The notes below the pieces were generated by a model. The model saw only the letters and a program-made list of their open reading frames with translations, had not been told where the DNA came from and searched no databases. The translations under genes and the position numbers were made by a program. Below, piece after piece: positions 1 to 8,831 of a stretch of DNA of 64,000 nt. Within the stretch, counting starts at the first letter, position 1; every line of letters begins with the position of its first letter. Source of the stretch: Vibrio bathopelagicus (lineage in GTDB: Bacteria > Pseudomonadota > Gammaproteobacteria > Enterobacterales > Vibrionaceae); contig NZ_CP062501.1 in the NCBI RefSeq assembly GCF_014879975.1, forward strand, positions 1,954,970-2,018,969, given 5' to 3'.

Positions 1-193
1 CTAAAATCGCTAGTCCACCGCCAAGTTCTAGTAAAATAACCAAAGGCAACAAGTGAGCGCTGACTCCTTGAGAAGCCATGTATCCCGCCGTTCCTTCATA
101 GCTAAATAGCTTTCCCCAACCCGCTTGAATAAACAAGTAAGCCAATAAAATACGAGCGAAAAAAGTCAGTGTATCGTTCCATCTGGTGTTCAT
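1..193 (-). CDS. DoxX family membrane protein (partial, 3' end outside window)
   Basis: The minus strand opens with an ATG at 193 and runs off the left edge, giving 64 residues. They start MNTRWNDTLTFFARILLAYL and continue with FIQAGWGKLFSYEG and a second hydrophobic segment rich in Leu and Gly. The helix followed by a G-x-x-K-L motif and an 'EGTAGYMASQG' loop is typical of the DoxX/DoxD family of four-helix inner-membrane proteins, often linked to redox or thiosulfate metabolism. It is transcribed away from the LysR gene at 390, the usual layout for a regulator and its target. Its function beyond the family is not visible. Confidence 0.75.
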   Translation of the reverse strand, partial: MNTRWNDTLTFFARILLAYLFIQAGWGKLFSYEGTAGYMASQGVSAHLLPLVILLELGGGLAIL

Positions 194-389
194 AGTTCTA
201 AGCCTTGATAAGTTTCATTGCCGATAGGTTATTCGACTTAGCATTGAGATGATAACGAGAAAAATAGAACAACTTGTTTGAAATTTTAGTAGACATACTC
301 GCATACAAATTACTGACTAAATCCGAAGATTCAACAACCTCAATGCTGTTACCATTAGCTTAAATTCATCGAAACACTTGCTTGATTTT

Positions 390-1295
390 ATGAAGACTCT
401 GAAGAAGACACTGCCGCTCGACACCTTACAAATATTGGATGTTCTACAACGTGAAGGGACTTACTCGTCAGCCTCTGCGCACCTCAATCGATCCGTTTCT
501 GCATTGAGCTATCAAATTCAAAAGTTGGAAGACGAACTCGGCATCTTGATCTTAGATCGATCAGGACACAGAGCCGTGTTTACCCAGGTAGGACAAATGT
601 TGGTGGAAAATGGCCGACAGCTGCTAGCGGGATCAGATGAACTCATAAACCAAGTACAACGTTTCTCCAGTGGTTGGGAAAGCGAACTGTTTGTTTCTTA
701 TGACGGCATTATCGGACAAGATATTGCGTTGTCATTAATCGCTGATATGGCAACGGAGTGCAGCACGCAACTGTACGTCCAAGAGGATATATTGTCGGGC
801 GGTTGGGAGGCATTAATCTCAGGAAAAGCGGATATTCTCATCTCATCAATGCCCAATATCGAGCTACCGAATACCGTAAACAGTAAAACCATCGGCAGTG
901 TAGAAATGATCTGGGTAGCTGCGAAAAATGCCTCCATCTTAAACGAATCAAATCCACTCAGTGAATCCACACGACGTGAACACACAATCATCGCGGTTGC
1001 CGATACCGCTAAGTCAGCGCCTAAAATCACCAAAAACATCTTACTAAACCAAAAAACCAGTACGGTCAGTTCAATGAGTAGTAAGTTAACGGCAATTCAA
1101 CGTAACCTTGGTATAGGCACTCTGCCTAAACAGCTTATAACCGCCGAGTTAGAAGCCGGAAGTTTAGTGGAAATTGGCCACGCAAGAACCGTTGATATCG
1201 TGCTCGCGTGGCAAATAGGCAATATGGGGAAAGCAAAAACACTCGCTTTAAAAAAGTTAGAGAAGTGCTGGAGAGCGTCGGCTCAAACTCACTAG
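390..1295 (+). CDS. LysR family transcriptional regulator
   Basis: Predicted 301-aa DNA-binding regulator. Residues about 8-65 form the LysR winged helix-turn-helix (LDVLQREGTYSSASAHLNRS, then SALSYQIQKLEDELG), followed by a linker helix and a periplasmic-binding-protein-like effector domain from about residue 85. The length is normal for the family. An upstream in-frame TTG at 378 would add MLDF, but the ATG at 390 gives the expected short lead before the helix-turn-helix. The gene is divergent from the DoxX gene across about 196 bp, so DoxX is the probable target. The effector is unknown. Confidence 0.88.
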   Translation: MKTLKKTLPLDTLQILDVLQREGTYSSASAHLNRSVSALSYQIQKLEDELGILILDRSGHRAVFTQVGQMLVENGRQLLAGSDELINQVQRFSSGWESELFVSYDGIIGQDIALSLIADMATECSTQLYVQEDILSGGWEALISGKADILISSMPNIELPNTVNSKTIGSVEMIWVAAKNASILNESNPLSESTRREHTIIAVADTAKSAPKITKNILLNQKTSTVSSMSSKLTAIQRNLGIGTLPKQLITAELEAGSLVEIGHARTVDIVLAWQIGNMGKAKTLALKKLEKCWRASAQTH

Positions 1296-1324
1296 CTTGC
1301 TCCTAGCTAGGCACTTCGAAAAGT

Positions 1325-1627
1325 CTATTTATCTCGTCCGATAAATCGACTTTGTTGGACACTCTCTCCTTGAGGTGTGGTTGCTTCAAATCGGTACACC
1401 CTCGGGATATTTCCCTTGTAGAAAAATGCTTGTCCTTTGTCTGATGTTTCTGTCACTTGTTGCCCACGAATATTGGTGGTGACCTGAGCGTTAGGAACGC
1501 GTTCTCCATCTTGATAAACCGTGACGACGACGCCATTGGTTTGTTCGTTGATCGACATTTTCAATTCTGCATGAGATGCAAATGACGTCACTAGTAGTGC
1601 TGCGCTAAGGGCTATTTTAAGTTTCAT
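1325..1627 (-). CDS. Small secreted protein with predicted Ig-like fold
   Basis: This 100-aa protein begins with a clear signal peptide (MKLKIALSAALLVTSFASHA, predicted cleavage before ELKM). The mature part of about 80 residues is beta-rich: VVVTVYQDGERVPNAQVTT is followed by a turn and TSDKGQAFFYKG. That pattern resembles the carboxypeptidase-regulatory or Ig-like domains that carry a 'variable extension plus reset' beta strand. It has no cysteine and no catalytic motif. It lies tail to tail with the LysR gene at 390 (29 bp apart) and stands alone. Its function is unknown; it should reside in the periplasm. Confidence 0.7.
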   Translation of the reverse strand: MKLKIALSAALLVTSFASHAELKMSINEQTNGVVVTVYQDGERVPNAQVTTNIRGQQVTETSDKGQAFFYKGNIPRVYRFEATTPQGESVQQSRFIGRDK

Positions 1628-1814
1628 TTCAGTAATCTCTGTATTGTGGGAATACGAGAAATATACTGATGGGTGGCATCTATTGATAACGGGAAGTCTT
1701 AAATAGGATGTCCTAAAATATTGAATTACATCGATGGAACTTGTTCGGTTTTCTGGCTTAGTGCCGTTCCCAAATTAACCGATACTAAATAGCACGACAC
1801 CAAATTGAAGACAC

Positions 1815-1844
1815 AAAAAAACCGAAGCTCATCACTTCGGTTTT
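1815..1844 (-). terminator. Rho-independent terminator of the MarR gene
   Basis: A 10-bp perfect stem (AAAACCGAAG / CTTCGGTTTT, arms 1818-1827 and 1835-1844) has a 7-nt loop and is followed on the minus strand by a run of seven T. It lies 46 bp beyond the MarR stop codon. Confidence 0.88.
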
Positions 1845-1889
1845 CAAATCAAACTCAGCTCGTTCAATTCACTAAGTTCAGCAAGCAGA

Positions 1890-2372
1890 TTACTCGTAAG
1901 CACTCAACCATGTTTTTAGCAATTGGTTTGTGTTCTTCTTCTGGCTCGCAGACAGAGATTTAACCAGCTTTTTCTGCATTTCGACATGTTCAGTCATCAT
2001 TTGGTCAATCAGAATCAGACCATCTTTGGTTAGCTGAACGCTCACGCTACGTCTGTCTTCTTTACTGTGCTCACGACTGATCAGCCCTTTGGCTTCTAGC
2101 TTATCAAGGCGATTGGTCATCGCACCTGATGTCAGCATCATCGAACCTATCAGCTCTGAGGGAGTGAGTCGGTAAGGCTTTCCAGAACGTCGCAAGGTGG
2201 CTAGCACATCAAACTCACCGAGTTTCATGTCGTATTTTTTATGAAGCTCGGCAACCTGAGTCTCCATATACTTGGCAATACGCATAATCCGGCCCATCAT
2301 TGCCATAGGCTCAGTTTCTAGCTCAGGCTTTTCCTTTGCCCATTGCTCTACTACGCGGTCGATAGCATCCAT
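1890..2372 (-). CDS. MarR family transcriptional regulator
   Basis: 160-aa regulator with the MarR winged helix: about residues 45-110 contain LGEFDVLATLRRSG, LTPSELIGSMMLTSGAMTNR, and the wing LISREHSKEDRRSVSVQLT with the family's conserved D-R-R. The ATG at 2372 was preferred; a TTG two codons upstream (2378) also has a plausible ribosome binding site, so the N-terminus is uncertain by two residues. It is divergent from the DMT transporter at 2497. Two copies of a palindromic site lie in the gap, which fits a repressor controlling itself and the exporter. The ligand is unknown. Confidence 0.9.
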   Translation of the reverse strand: MDAIDRVVEQWAKEKPELETEPMAMMGRIMRIAKYMETQVAELHKKYDMKLGEFDVLATLRRSGKPYRLTPSELIGSMMLTSGAMTNRLDKLEAKGLISREHSKEDRRSVSVQLTKDGLILIDQMMTEHVEMQKKLVKSLSASQKKNTNQLLKTWLSAYE

Positions 2373-2412
2373 TTGCAATCTCGCTCCGTTATTAGTCTTG
2401 AATACTTCAAAC

Positions 2413-2430
2413 TAGTTTAACATAAAGATA
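2413..2430. promoter_or_regulatory. Putative MarR operator, copy 1
   Basis: The 18 bp at this position align to operator copy 2 with four differences and keep the right half TAAAGATA intact. It sits 41 bp upstream of the MarR start. Confidence 0.5.
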
Positions 2431-2472
2431 CTTTACAACCACTAGTTCTCAGTATACAGTTCACACAATAGT

Positions 2473-2490
2473 TATCTTAACGTAAAGATA
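2473..2490. promoter_or_regulatory. Putative MarR operator, copy 2
   Basis: TATCTTAACGTAAAGATA is an inverted repeat with 6-bp perfect arms (TATCTT / AAGATA). It ends 6 bp before the DMT transporter ATG, so binding there would block transcription or translation start. MarR proteins typically bind such 16-20 bp palindromes. Confidence 0.6.
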
Positions 2491-2496
2491 TTTTAA

Positions 2497-3390
2497 ATGA
2501 ATATATTATTAGCAATGATCCCCGCGTTCTTTTGGGGAACAACCTATGCAGTGACGCAATTTACGCTACAGGAGTGGCCACCATTATTACTCGGTGCTTT
2601 GCGTGCATTACCTGCTGGTTTGTTATTGCTAGCAGTAAAGCCGACACTGCCTAAAAAAGGCGAGTGGCAGATAATTTTCACATTGGGCCTTATCAATATT
2701 GCGACCTTCTTTGGCCTGATCTTTGTGATGGCACTAACGCTGCCTTCGGCAATTTCTGGTGTGGGTATGATCTCAGTGCCTGTGTTCGCGATGATCTTCC
2801 ATTGGGTAGTGAAAAAGCAGCGCCCGCATCTAATTCAAGCCCTGTCTGGTATTGGCTTGATCACCTTAGCGTGGATACTGTTCAATCCGAGTCAGATATC
2901 TTTGGATCCAATCGGTTTAGGCGCCATGTTCGCCGCTATCATGTGTATCATCATTGGCAGCAGCATTACCAAATCACTGGGTAACCGCATGCACTGGTGG
3001 AAGGTATTAACGTGGCAGTTGATTTTGGGTGGTACGATTTTGTCTGTCGCTTCTGGCGTTCACGCGTACATCGACCCTCAACCTTATGTTAATGCCGTTA
3101 CCCATTTCGATTCTCGTAACGCGATGGGGCTAATGTGGGTGATTGGATTGAACACGGCACTCGGTTACAGCATGTACGTGTGGTTACTACAACGTATGTC
3201 TGTGGTTGATTTCACTTTCGGTGGCATCGCCAACCCTGTTGCCGGCATCGTTACCGGAATGCTATTGATGGGTGAATCATTTACTCCAGTCCAATATTCG
3301 CTAATGACAGGTATGATCGTAATGTCGCTGCTACCGCAACTCATCCTTGCAATCCGACAACCCAAAACGATCAAACCCGTGACTCAATAA
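2497..3390 (+). CDS. DMT (EamA) family transporter
   Basis: 297-aa inner-membrane protein with ten predicted transmembrane helices arranged as two EamA repeats. The first begins at residue 4 (LLAMIPAFFWGTTYAVTQF) and the second near residue 150. The W-G-T-T/S motif in helix 1 and the charged 'RQPKTIKP' tail are typical of drug/metabolite exporters. The ATG follows operator copy 2 by 6 bp, and a terminator follows the stop codon. The divergent MarR gene suggests induction by a small toxic or signalling compound. The substrate cannot be told. Confidence 0.88.
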   Translation: MNILLAMIPAFFWGTTYAVTQFTLQEWPPLLLGALRALPAGLLLLAVKPTLPKKGEWQIIFTLGLINIATFFGLIFVMALTLPSAISGVGMISVPVFAMIFHWVVKKQRPHLIQALSGIGLITLAWILFNPSQISLDPIGLGAMFAAIMCIIIGSSITKSLGNRMHWWKVLTWQLILGGTILSVASGVHAYIDPQPYVNAVTHFDSRNAMGLMWVIGLNTALGYSMYVWLLQRMSVVDFTFGGIANPVAGIVTGMLLMGESFTPVQYSLMTGMIVMSLLPQLILAIRQPKTIKPVTQ

Positions 3391-3410
3391 GAGTAAGTGA
3401 CTCCAATAAA

Positions 3411-3434
3411 CCCGCCCAGTGCGGGTTTTATTTT
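3411..3434 (+). terminator. Rho-independent terminator of the DMT gene
   Basis: CCCGC / GGGCG-type stem (arms 3411-3415 and 3421-3425, loop CCAGT) is followed by TTTTATTTT. It lies 20 bp after the DMT stop codon. Its presence argues against starting the next gene at 3397. Confidence 0.85.
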
Positions 3435-3522
3435 ATTGGCGTCACACCTATGCGAAATATCTATTTGTCCTAGACCGAACACCATCTTATTATTAAATAA
3501 TGATAAAACTTGGGCTCTCAAT

Positions 3523-4446
3523 ATGGCAAAAGACCTATTTTCTAGTTTGGATTTAAATCTACTACGAACTTTTATTATCCTGCATCAAGAACGAAATATG
3601 CGGAAAGCCTCCGAGCGCCTATTCGTATCTCAGCCAGCGATAAGTAAAGCCCTCCAACGATTGCGTGACCATTTCGATGATGAGCTCTTTGTGAAGACTC
3701 ACCATGGATTACGAGCAACAGAACATGCCAACATGCTAGCCGAAAGTATTTCACCTATCTTGGATGAGCTCTCGTCAGCACTCAATAACAGTAATGAGTT
3801 CGATCCAGGTGAACTTCGTGGGCCTCTAAAGTTAGCACTATCGCCATTTCTGCTTAGTTCACTATCCAGTAAGTTATTCAACGCAATCCGCTCTCAAGCT
3901 CCACATGTTCAAGTGCAGTTATTAAACTGGTCTAAAACAACAATGGCTGACATCATTAATGATGAGATACTGATTGGTTTCAATTATGAAATTAACCACG
4001 CTCCCAAAGAACTATTACAGCAACCGATAGCCCAAGACAGCTTTAAAGGTTATTTAAGAGAAGGCCACCCTTACAAAAAAGACTCCATTGAAGTTAAAGA
4101 TGGCGTCAAATTTGAATTAGCGACTATCATTGCTATTGACTGGAACTCCCATCAAACGCTTGCTGAAAAAATTCTGAAAATCAAAGGTCTTGAAGCAAGA
4201 ATTGGCTTTCGTTCGGAACTGCCATCAGCAGTTATCGATGTCGTACAAAACTCCGATATGATGTTTCCTGCCTCTAAATTTTTAGGCATCGAAAAGAAAA
4301 CGTCTTTACGAGCAATCGACATCCTTTTTGATAATCGAGATATCAACCCTGTCGTGTGTGCTTACTTCCACCACAAGAATCGTAACAGCCCTACTACCCT
4401 ATGGCTTAAGAAGATACTGGATAACCTACTCAATAATAACCAGTAG
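3523..4446 (+). CDS. LysR family transcriptional regulator
   Basis: 307-aa LysR regulator when started at the ATG at 3523 (MAKDLFSSLDLNLLRTFIIL). The longer reading frame from 3397 would run through the DMT terminator and adds residues with no family match, so it was rejected. The helix-turn-helix lies at about residues 12-70 (RNMRKASERLFVSQPAISKA, LQRLRDHFDDELFVKTHHGL), followed by the effector-binding domain. The next gene downstream is the lipoprotein at 4617, separated by a terminator, so the regulatory target is not obvious. Confidence 0.88.
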   Translation: MAKDLFSSLDLNLLRTFIILHQERNMRKASERLFVSQPAISKALQRLRDHFDDELFVKTHHGLRATEHANMLAESISPILDELSSALNNSNEFDPGELRGPLKLALSPFLLSSLSSKLFNAIRSQAPHVQVQLLNWSKTTMADIINDEILIGFNYEINHAPKELLQQPIAQDSFKGYLREGHPYKKDSIEVKDGVKFELATIIAIDWNSHQTLAEKILKIKGLEARIGFRSELPSAVIDVVQNSDMMFPASKFLGIEKKTSLRAIDILFDNRDINPVVCAYFHHKNRNSPTTLWLKKILDNLLNNNQ

Positions 4447-4490
4447 TTATCAGCGTCTTTACTTTCCTTTATTAATAACTAAACGTTAAT

Positions 4491-4524
4491 GCCTCTATTC
4501 CTTTAAGGGATTAGAGGCTTTTTT
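4491..4524 (+). terminator. Rho-independent terminator of the LysR gene
   Basis: GCCTCTA / TAGAGGC arms (4491-4497 and 4512-4518) enclose a loop that can pair further, followed by six T. It lies 44 bp after the LysR stop codon. Confidence 0.8.
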
Positions 4525-4616
4525 GTTCAATCCATATACTTCTCTCATCGGCTAGGAACGCCACATAACACTGCAAGAAGCAACCTTTGTTCCTATACAA
4601 TATTTGAGAGTAAACC

Positions 4617-6299
4617 ATGAAACTAAAATTACTAAGTACTGCTATTGCCGCGACATTCCTTGCTGGCTGCTCTTCTTCAGGAAGTAGTGATAATGGTACA
4701 ACACCTGGACCACAAGTTGGCGTAGCTGATGTTGTTTACAACGAAGACCTAAATACTGCTTACATCATTGGTGATGAAGGAAACAACGCAGTCGTTATTG
4801 GCGATGGTCAAGGTAACGCGGTAGTAACCGTGAATGGCGAAATATTCACTATACAAGGTGATGTTGTTGTAAACGCTAATGGTGATATTGTGGGTACAGT
4901 TGTCACAGACGATGGTATTGCTACAGTTTATATCAACGATAAATCATATACTTTAGCTGTTGAAAACGGCCGATTAATCATCGAAGGCTCAGAGCTAGAC
5001 CCAGAGTTCGGCGATGACGAGTGGGGGCCTTCTGCTGGCAATGAATTCTTTGCTAATTACATGATTGTAGACGAACTTGGAATGCCAGTAGCACTTATCG
5101 AAGGTGACAATGGGAACTACATGTGGGTTATCAAAGGTGATGATGCCTACTTCCTTAACATCAACGGTTCAGATGCAAAACCAACCCACAAAATCGTAGA
5201 TGGTGAAGTGTTAACTATGTCTGGTGAGAGCACCGGGATCACAGTTGAAACTCATCGAACTGAAGGCCAAATCACCCATTTAACATTCAACACTCCCCGC
5301 GGTGAAGAAATCGTCATCCGCCATGAAGATGGTCGATTAGTTGCGACTGTATTCGGTCACGGTCACGAACACGAAGGGCCTGATTCAGCACCAACTTACG
5401 GCGACATAGATGACGTTCTAGGTACAACTATCATTACTCTAGACAACGGTGAGACCCTAATTTTAAAAGATGGTGTTTTATATCATCCAAGTTCCGATAG
5501 TGGAGCTGTGTTCAATGCTGACGGTACAATCACTAATATGGATGGCGAAGTTATCGCTCGCGCCGAAATGCAAGAGGTCGGTTTTGTTGTGAGCTTAGAA
5601 AATGGCGCAGAAATTACGTTCCGTAATGATAACGGACGTCTTTTCGCTGCAATTACTGGCAAACCAAATGTCGAGAACCCAATTGAACGCCCTGCACCTA
5701 TCAACCCTATTGAAGGTGAAGCGTCTATAGAATTACCTACGATTGGCTTTGACTTAGAAGACGATATTCTAACTGTAACTCTCTTAGATGGCACTGAAGT
5801 AATGATCAAAGATAATGGAATTGCAGGTGGCACAATTATCGGACCAGAAGGGAAAATGTCGGTTTCAAAGGCGACTATGGATGCATACAAAGAGGCTGCA
5901 GATTTACTAACCATTGATGAGCAAAAATCACTCGTCGCCGTATTCTTAGTGAACCAAAGTGGTGATGCTATTGATAACGATGCACGCCTAGCTTTATGGC
6001 AAACTCAAAAAGACTCGACTTTAGCGTGGGCTAAGCAATCACCTGAAAACACAGCTAAAATGCTACATATCATTGCTATTGAAGTTGACGAATTAGGCAA
6101 GGACCCATACTCACTAGGTTACTACCTGTTGACTGGCAAAAAACAAAGCATAGATGACATCAAAGACATTGCACAGGAAAAAGTAAGAGGCCTTTCAGAT
6201 CTTCAAAAGCAGGAGCTTAAACAAAAAATTCAATCTCTTTCTCAAGAACAACGTCAGCAAATTAAACAAGCAGTCAAAGACCGCGCTAGCCGTAGCTAA
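4617..6299 (+). CDS. Unrecognised large lipoprotein with repeated beta modules
   Basis: 560-aa protein with a lipoprotein signal (MKLKLLSTAIAATFLAGCSS; lipid-modified Cys at residue 18) and an acidic Gly/Ser/Asp linker. Residues about 40-430 are beta-rich and contain recurring units of the form 'D/N-G-x-x-hydrophobic-x-hydrophobic ... D-N-G-R-L': ENGRLIIEG, HEDGRLVATVFG, NDNGRLFAAITG, KDNGIAGG. Residues about 430-560 are alpha-helical, ending in a Gln/Lys-rich helix (LSDLQKQELKQKIQSLSQEQ). No catalytic motif was found. It is followed by a terminator and the small predicted outer-membrane protein at 6373. I do not recognise a family; a surface or periplasmic structural role is a guess. Confidence 0.7.
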   Translation: MKLKLLSTAIAATFLAGCSSSGSSDNGTTPGPQVGVADVVYNEDLNTAYIIGDEGNNAVVIGDGQGNAVVTVNGEIFTIQGDVVVNANGDIVGTVVTDDGIATVYINDKSYTLAVENGRLIIEGSELDPEFGDDEWGPSAGNEFFANYMIVDELGMPVALIEGDNGNYMWVIKGDDAYFLNINGSDAKPTHKIVDGEVLTMSGESTGITVETHRTEGQITHLTFNTPRGEEIVIRHEDGRLVATVFGHGHEHEGPDSAPTYGDIDDVLGTTIITLDNGETLILKDGVLYHPSSDSGAVFNADGTITNMDGEVIARAEMQEVGFVVSLENGAEITFRNDNGRLFAAITGKPNVENPIERPAPINPIEGEASIELPTIGFDLEDDILTVTLLDGTEVMIKDNGIAGGTIIGPEGKMSVSKATMDAYKEAADLLTIDEQKSLVAVFLVNQSGDAIDNDARLALWQTQKDSTLAWAKQSPENTAKMLHIIAIEVDELGKDPYSLGYYLLTGKKQSIDDIKDIAQEKVRGLSDLQKQELKQKIQSLSQEQRQQIKQAVKDRASRS

Positions 6300-6322
6300 T
6301 AAAAAATAATAAATATAAAAGC

Positions 6323-6352
6323 AAAGGAGCCGCTTATTAGCGGCTCCTTTTT
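6323..6352 (+). terminator. Rho-independent terminator after the lipoprotein gene
   Basis: An 11-bp stem (AAAGGAGCCGC / GCGGCTCCTTT, arms 6323-6333 and 6340-6350) has a 6-nt loop and ends in a T run. It sits between the lipoprotein and the next gene, so read-through into 6373 is probably partial. Confidence 0.88.
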
Positions 6353-6372
6353 ATTTGAGAGTTGAGAACACG

Positions 6373-7026
6373 ATGAAACGACTACTAATCACTTTACTGA
6401 TGCCCTTTGCTGTATGTGCAAACGATCATCAACTTCAAACTTTAAACTACCACGAACCAAGCTTGAGCTTTCAAACCGCTAAGGCTGGTGATAATTGGAT
6501 AGGGACAGTATCTGGGGTAATTCAAGCGACTGAAGAGATCAATATTAGTGCAGAAATAGATTCTGAGGGCTACTTGGAAATTGGCACTGGCTACGGCTTA
6601 ATGCTTGGCAACTTTTACACTGAAGCTTTCGTGAGTTATGGCCGAGCAGACCTTATCGATATCTACGATATCGGCTTATTTAGTGGAACCGCCATCACGA
6701 ACAATATTATGGTGTTTGCGAACACATCGCATGAATGGCGCGATGTTTCTTTATCCCTCATAGATATGACAGATAGAGAATGGAAAAACACTATCGGGAC
6801 AAGTTACTCTCCCACAGAGTTTATGAACTTTTCCTATTCATTCAGCCATGACCGTCAACTAACGGGTTCAAAAGGTTATTACAACAGCCAAGACGTCACG
6901 TTTACCCTGAAGCCTAAATGGGTTGAGCCTTATGTGAAATATACCTTTGGTCAAAAGCGCGTTAGTCCAGGAGATGTATTTCGTTCAGATGGCAGTGTCG
7001 AACTAGGTTTCAATCTGCGTTTTTAA
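6373..7026 (+). CDS. Small predicted outer-membrane beta-barrel protein
   Basis: 217 aa from the ATG at 6373, chosen because it places a signal peptide (MKRLLITLLMPFAVCA, cleaved before NDHQ) at the very N-terminus; the upstream in-frame start at 6355 would put seven residues in front of it. The mature part is a series of amphipathic strands (GTGYGLMLGNFYTEAFVSYG, VEPYVKYTFGQKR) and ends in ELGFNLRF, the C-terminal aromatic signature of outer-membrane barrels. It is probably an 8-strand barrel. It may work with the lipoprotein encoded just upstream, but nothing shows this directly. Confidence 0.7.
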   Translation: MKRLLITLLMPFAVCANDHQLQTLNYHEPSLSFQTAKAGDNWIGTVSGVIQATEEINISAEIDSEGYLEIGTGYGLMLGNFYTEAFVSYGRADLIDIYDIGLFSGTAITNNIMVFANTSHEWRDVSLSLIDMTDREWKNTIGTSYSPTEFMNFSYSFSHDRQLTGSKGYYNSQDVTFTLKPKWVEPYVKYTFGQKRVSPGDVFRSDGSVELGFNLRF

Positions 7027-7053
7027 GTTTACCGTTTCGTGTGGTAGCTCTCT

Positions 7054-7089
7054 CCCCTTTACGATCAGTTTGAGTAAAGGGGGCTTTTT
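7054..7089 (+). terminator. Rho-independent terminator after the barrel gene
   Basis: CCCCTTTAC / GTAAAGGGG arms (7054-7062 and 7074-7082) with an 11-nt loop are followed by GCTTTTT. Confidence 0.85.
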
Positions 7090-7236
7090 GCTCTAGATAA
7101 CCATCCATCGATTTTCCTCTCCACGGTTTCACAATAAATAATTACACACTCTCATTTTTGAGCCTGCAGCGTATCAGATATGTTTTTTCGACTAACATAA
7201 AGTAAGCGCATCGAAACAAAACTGAAAGGTGGCATC

Positions 7237-8757
7237 ATGATTAAGTCGAAGCTGAAAGCAATAGCGTTAGCGAGCAGTATATTTATCTCACACCAAGTAC
7301 TGGCGACTGAAAACTACAATACCGATATTCCACTAAGCATCATGACTCCAGATACGGTGCAAACGAGCATCGGTGAATTGAACTTTAAAGATGGTGCACC
7401 AACTCCTGAAACCGCCCAAAAGCTCTATGACAACCTAGACACGCTTCGTTCAACAGAAGTTTTCCTCAATGCAATTCCAATGGCTTCAATTGAAGCACTT
7501 CGTATTGGACATACTGAGATTGGGTCAACATCATCAAACCAAGTGGTGGTTTTCGATAACCTGATGGATTCGAATCCTCTTTTTTTAACGGGCAACACCG
7601 ATACCGTTTATGCTTCGGTGTTCCTAGACCTTGAGAAAGATGGCCCAACCGTCATTGAAGTGCCTGAAGGTATGGGGCCGACAACCGTCAATGATGCATT
7701 CTTTCGCTTTGTAACCGACTTAGGCATTGTCGGACCTGACAAAGGTAAAGGGGGTAAGTACCTGATTCTACCTCCAGGCTATAAAGGTGAAGTGCCAGAA
7801 GGCTACTTCGTTTCGCAATCCACCAGCTACACCAACTGGTTCATCGCTCGCGGATTCCTGAAAGATGGTAAAACCGATGCTGCAGTGAAAGCATATAAAG
7901 AAAAGCTTAAGATCTACCCACTAGCGAAGAAAGATGATCAGCCGAAAATGGAGTTCATCTCCGGTAGTGGTAAACCGTTCAATACCATTCATGCGAACGA
8001 CGAGCATTTCTACAAAGAGATCAAAACCGTATTGGATAAAGAGCCAATCTCGTTTATCGACCCAGAACTTCGCGGATTAATGTCGAGTATTGGTATTCAA
8101 AAGAACAAACCTTTTGCTCCAGATGAACGCATGCAAAAGCTAATGAAAGATGGTGTCGCAATCGGTAACGCAACAGCAAGATCACTGTACTTCCAACCAA
8201 GAGACAAGAAGGCTTACATTTATGAAGATCGCCTATGGAAGACAGCGTTTATCGGTAAAGATTACCAATGGCTAGTGGATAAAGGTGAAGGCGGACGCAA
8301 CCTAGATGCACGCTCTTATTTCTTCTATGTTGCAACGGTGAATACGCCAGCAATGGCCCTCAAGCTTATCGAAAAAGGCTCTCAATATGCGCTGATCGAC
8401 CAAGAGAAAGGCGGTGAATACTTCGATGGAGGTAAGCACTATAAGTTGAATATTCCAGCGAATGTACCAGCAAAAAACTTCTGGTCAGTTGTGGCTTACG
8501 ACACGCAAACACGTTCAGAGCTGCAAACCAGTCAACCGCTGCCAAGTAAGAATAACCAGCGTGATGATTTTATTGAAAATGAAGATGGCTCGGTGGATTT
8601 GTACTTTGGCCCTACCGCTCCAAAAGGAAAAGAAGCTAACTGGATAGAAACCGTTCCGGGCAAAGGTTGGTTTACCGTGCTAAGACTCTATGGCCCACAA
8701 GAAGCATGGTATGACAAGACATGGAAACCAAGCGACATTGAAGAGGTAAAGCTTTAA
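7237..8757 (+). CDS. Secreted DUF1254/DUF1214 protein
   Basis: 506 aa with a signal peptide (MIKSKLKAIALASSIFISHQ, cleaved near VLA/TEN). Residues about 50-190 match the DUF1254 pattern (RSTEVFLNAIPMASIEALRI, then 'TPNTDTVYAS'-like GNTDTVYASVFLDLEKDGPT). Residues about 370-490 match DUF1214 (NFWSVVAYDTQTRSELQTSQ, then DGSVDLYFGPTAPKGKEANW). Proteins of this two-domain type are common in Vibrio periplasm; their biochemical role is unknown. A Shine-Dalgarno AAAGGTGG precedes the ATG. It is convergent with the LysR gene at 8832 and shares a bidirectional terminator with it. Confidence 0.85.
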   Translation: MIKSKLKAIALASSIFISHQVLATENYNTDIPLSIMTPDTVQTSIGELNFKDGAPTPETAQKLYDNLDTLRSTEVFLNAIPMASIEALRIGHTEIGSTSSNQVVVFDNLMDSNPLFLTGNTDTVYASVFLDLEKDGPTVIEVPEGMGPTTVNDAFFRFVTDLGIVGPDKGKGGKYLILPPGYKGEVPEGYFVSQSTSYTNWFIARGFLKDGKTDAAVKAYKEKLKIYPLAKKDDQPKMEFISGSGKPFNTIHANDEHFYKEIKTVLDKEPISFIDPELRGLMSSIGIQKNKPFAPDERMQKLMKDGVAIGNATARSLYFQPRDKKAYIYEDRLWKTAFIGKDYQWLVDKGEGGRNLDARSYFFYVATVNTPAMALKLIEKGSQYALIDQEKGGEYFDGGKHYKLNIPANVPAKNFWSVVAYDTQTRSELQTSQPLPSKNNQRDDFIENEDGSVDLYFGPTAPKGKEANWIETVPGKGWFTVLRLYGPQEAWYDKTWKPSDIEEVKL

Positions 8758-8798
8758 CACGAAGCCTACATCGTTAATCGAGCTGTAAATCTTAAACA

Positions 8799-8826
8799 AA
8801 AACGCGCCTTAATTGGCGCGTTTTTT
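8799..8826. terminator. Bidirectional terminator between DUF1254 and LysR genes
   Basis: AAAACGCGCC / GGCGCGTTTT arms (8799-8808 and 8815-8824) have A and T runs on both sides, so the hairpin can end both converging transcripts. Confidence 0.88.
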
Positions 8827-8831
8827 CATTG

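Noticed and set aside
698..1039. 113-aa frame antisense to the LysR gene
   Set aside because: Low-complexity shadow of a well-supported LysR coding frame; no ribosome site or family pattern.
2664..2984. 106-aa frame inside the DMT gene
   Set aside because: Overlaps a clear ten-helix transporter in another frame; Trp/Asp-rich shadow with no family resemblance.
3397..3522. N-terminal extension of the LysR gene at 3523
   Set aside because: It runs through the DMT terminator hairpin; the internal ATG gives the standard LysR start.
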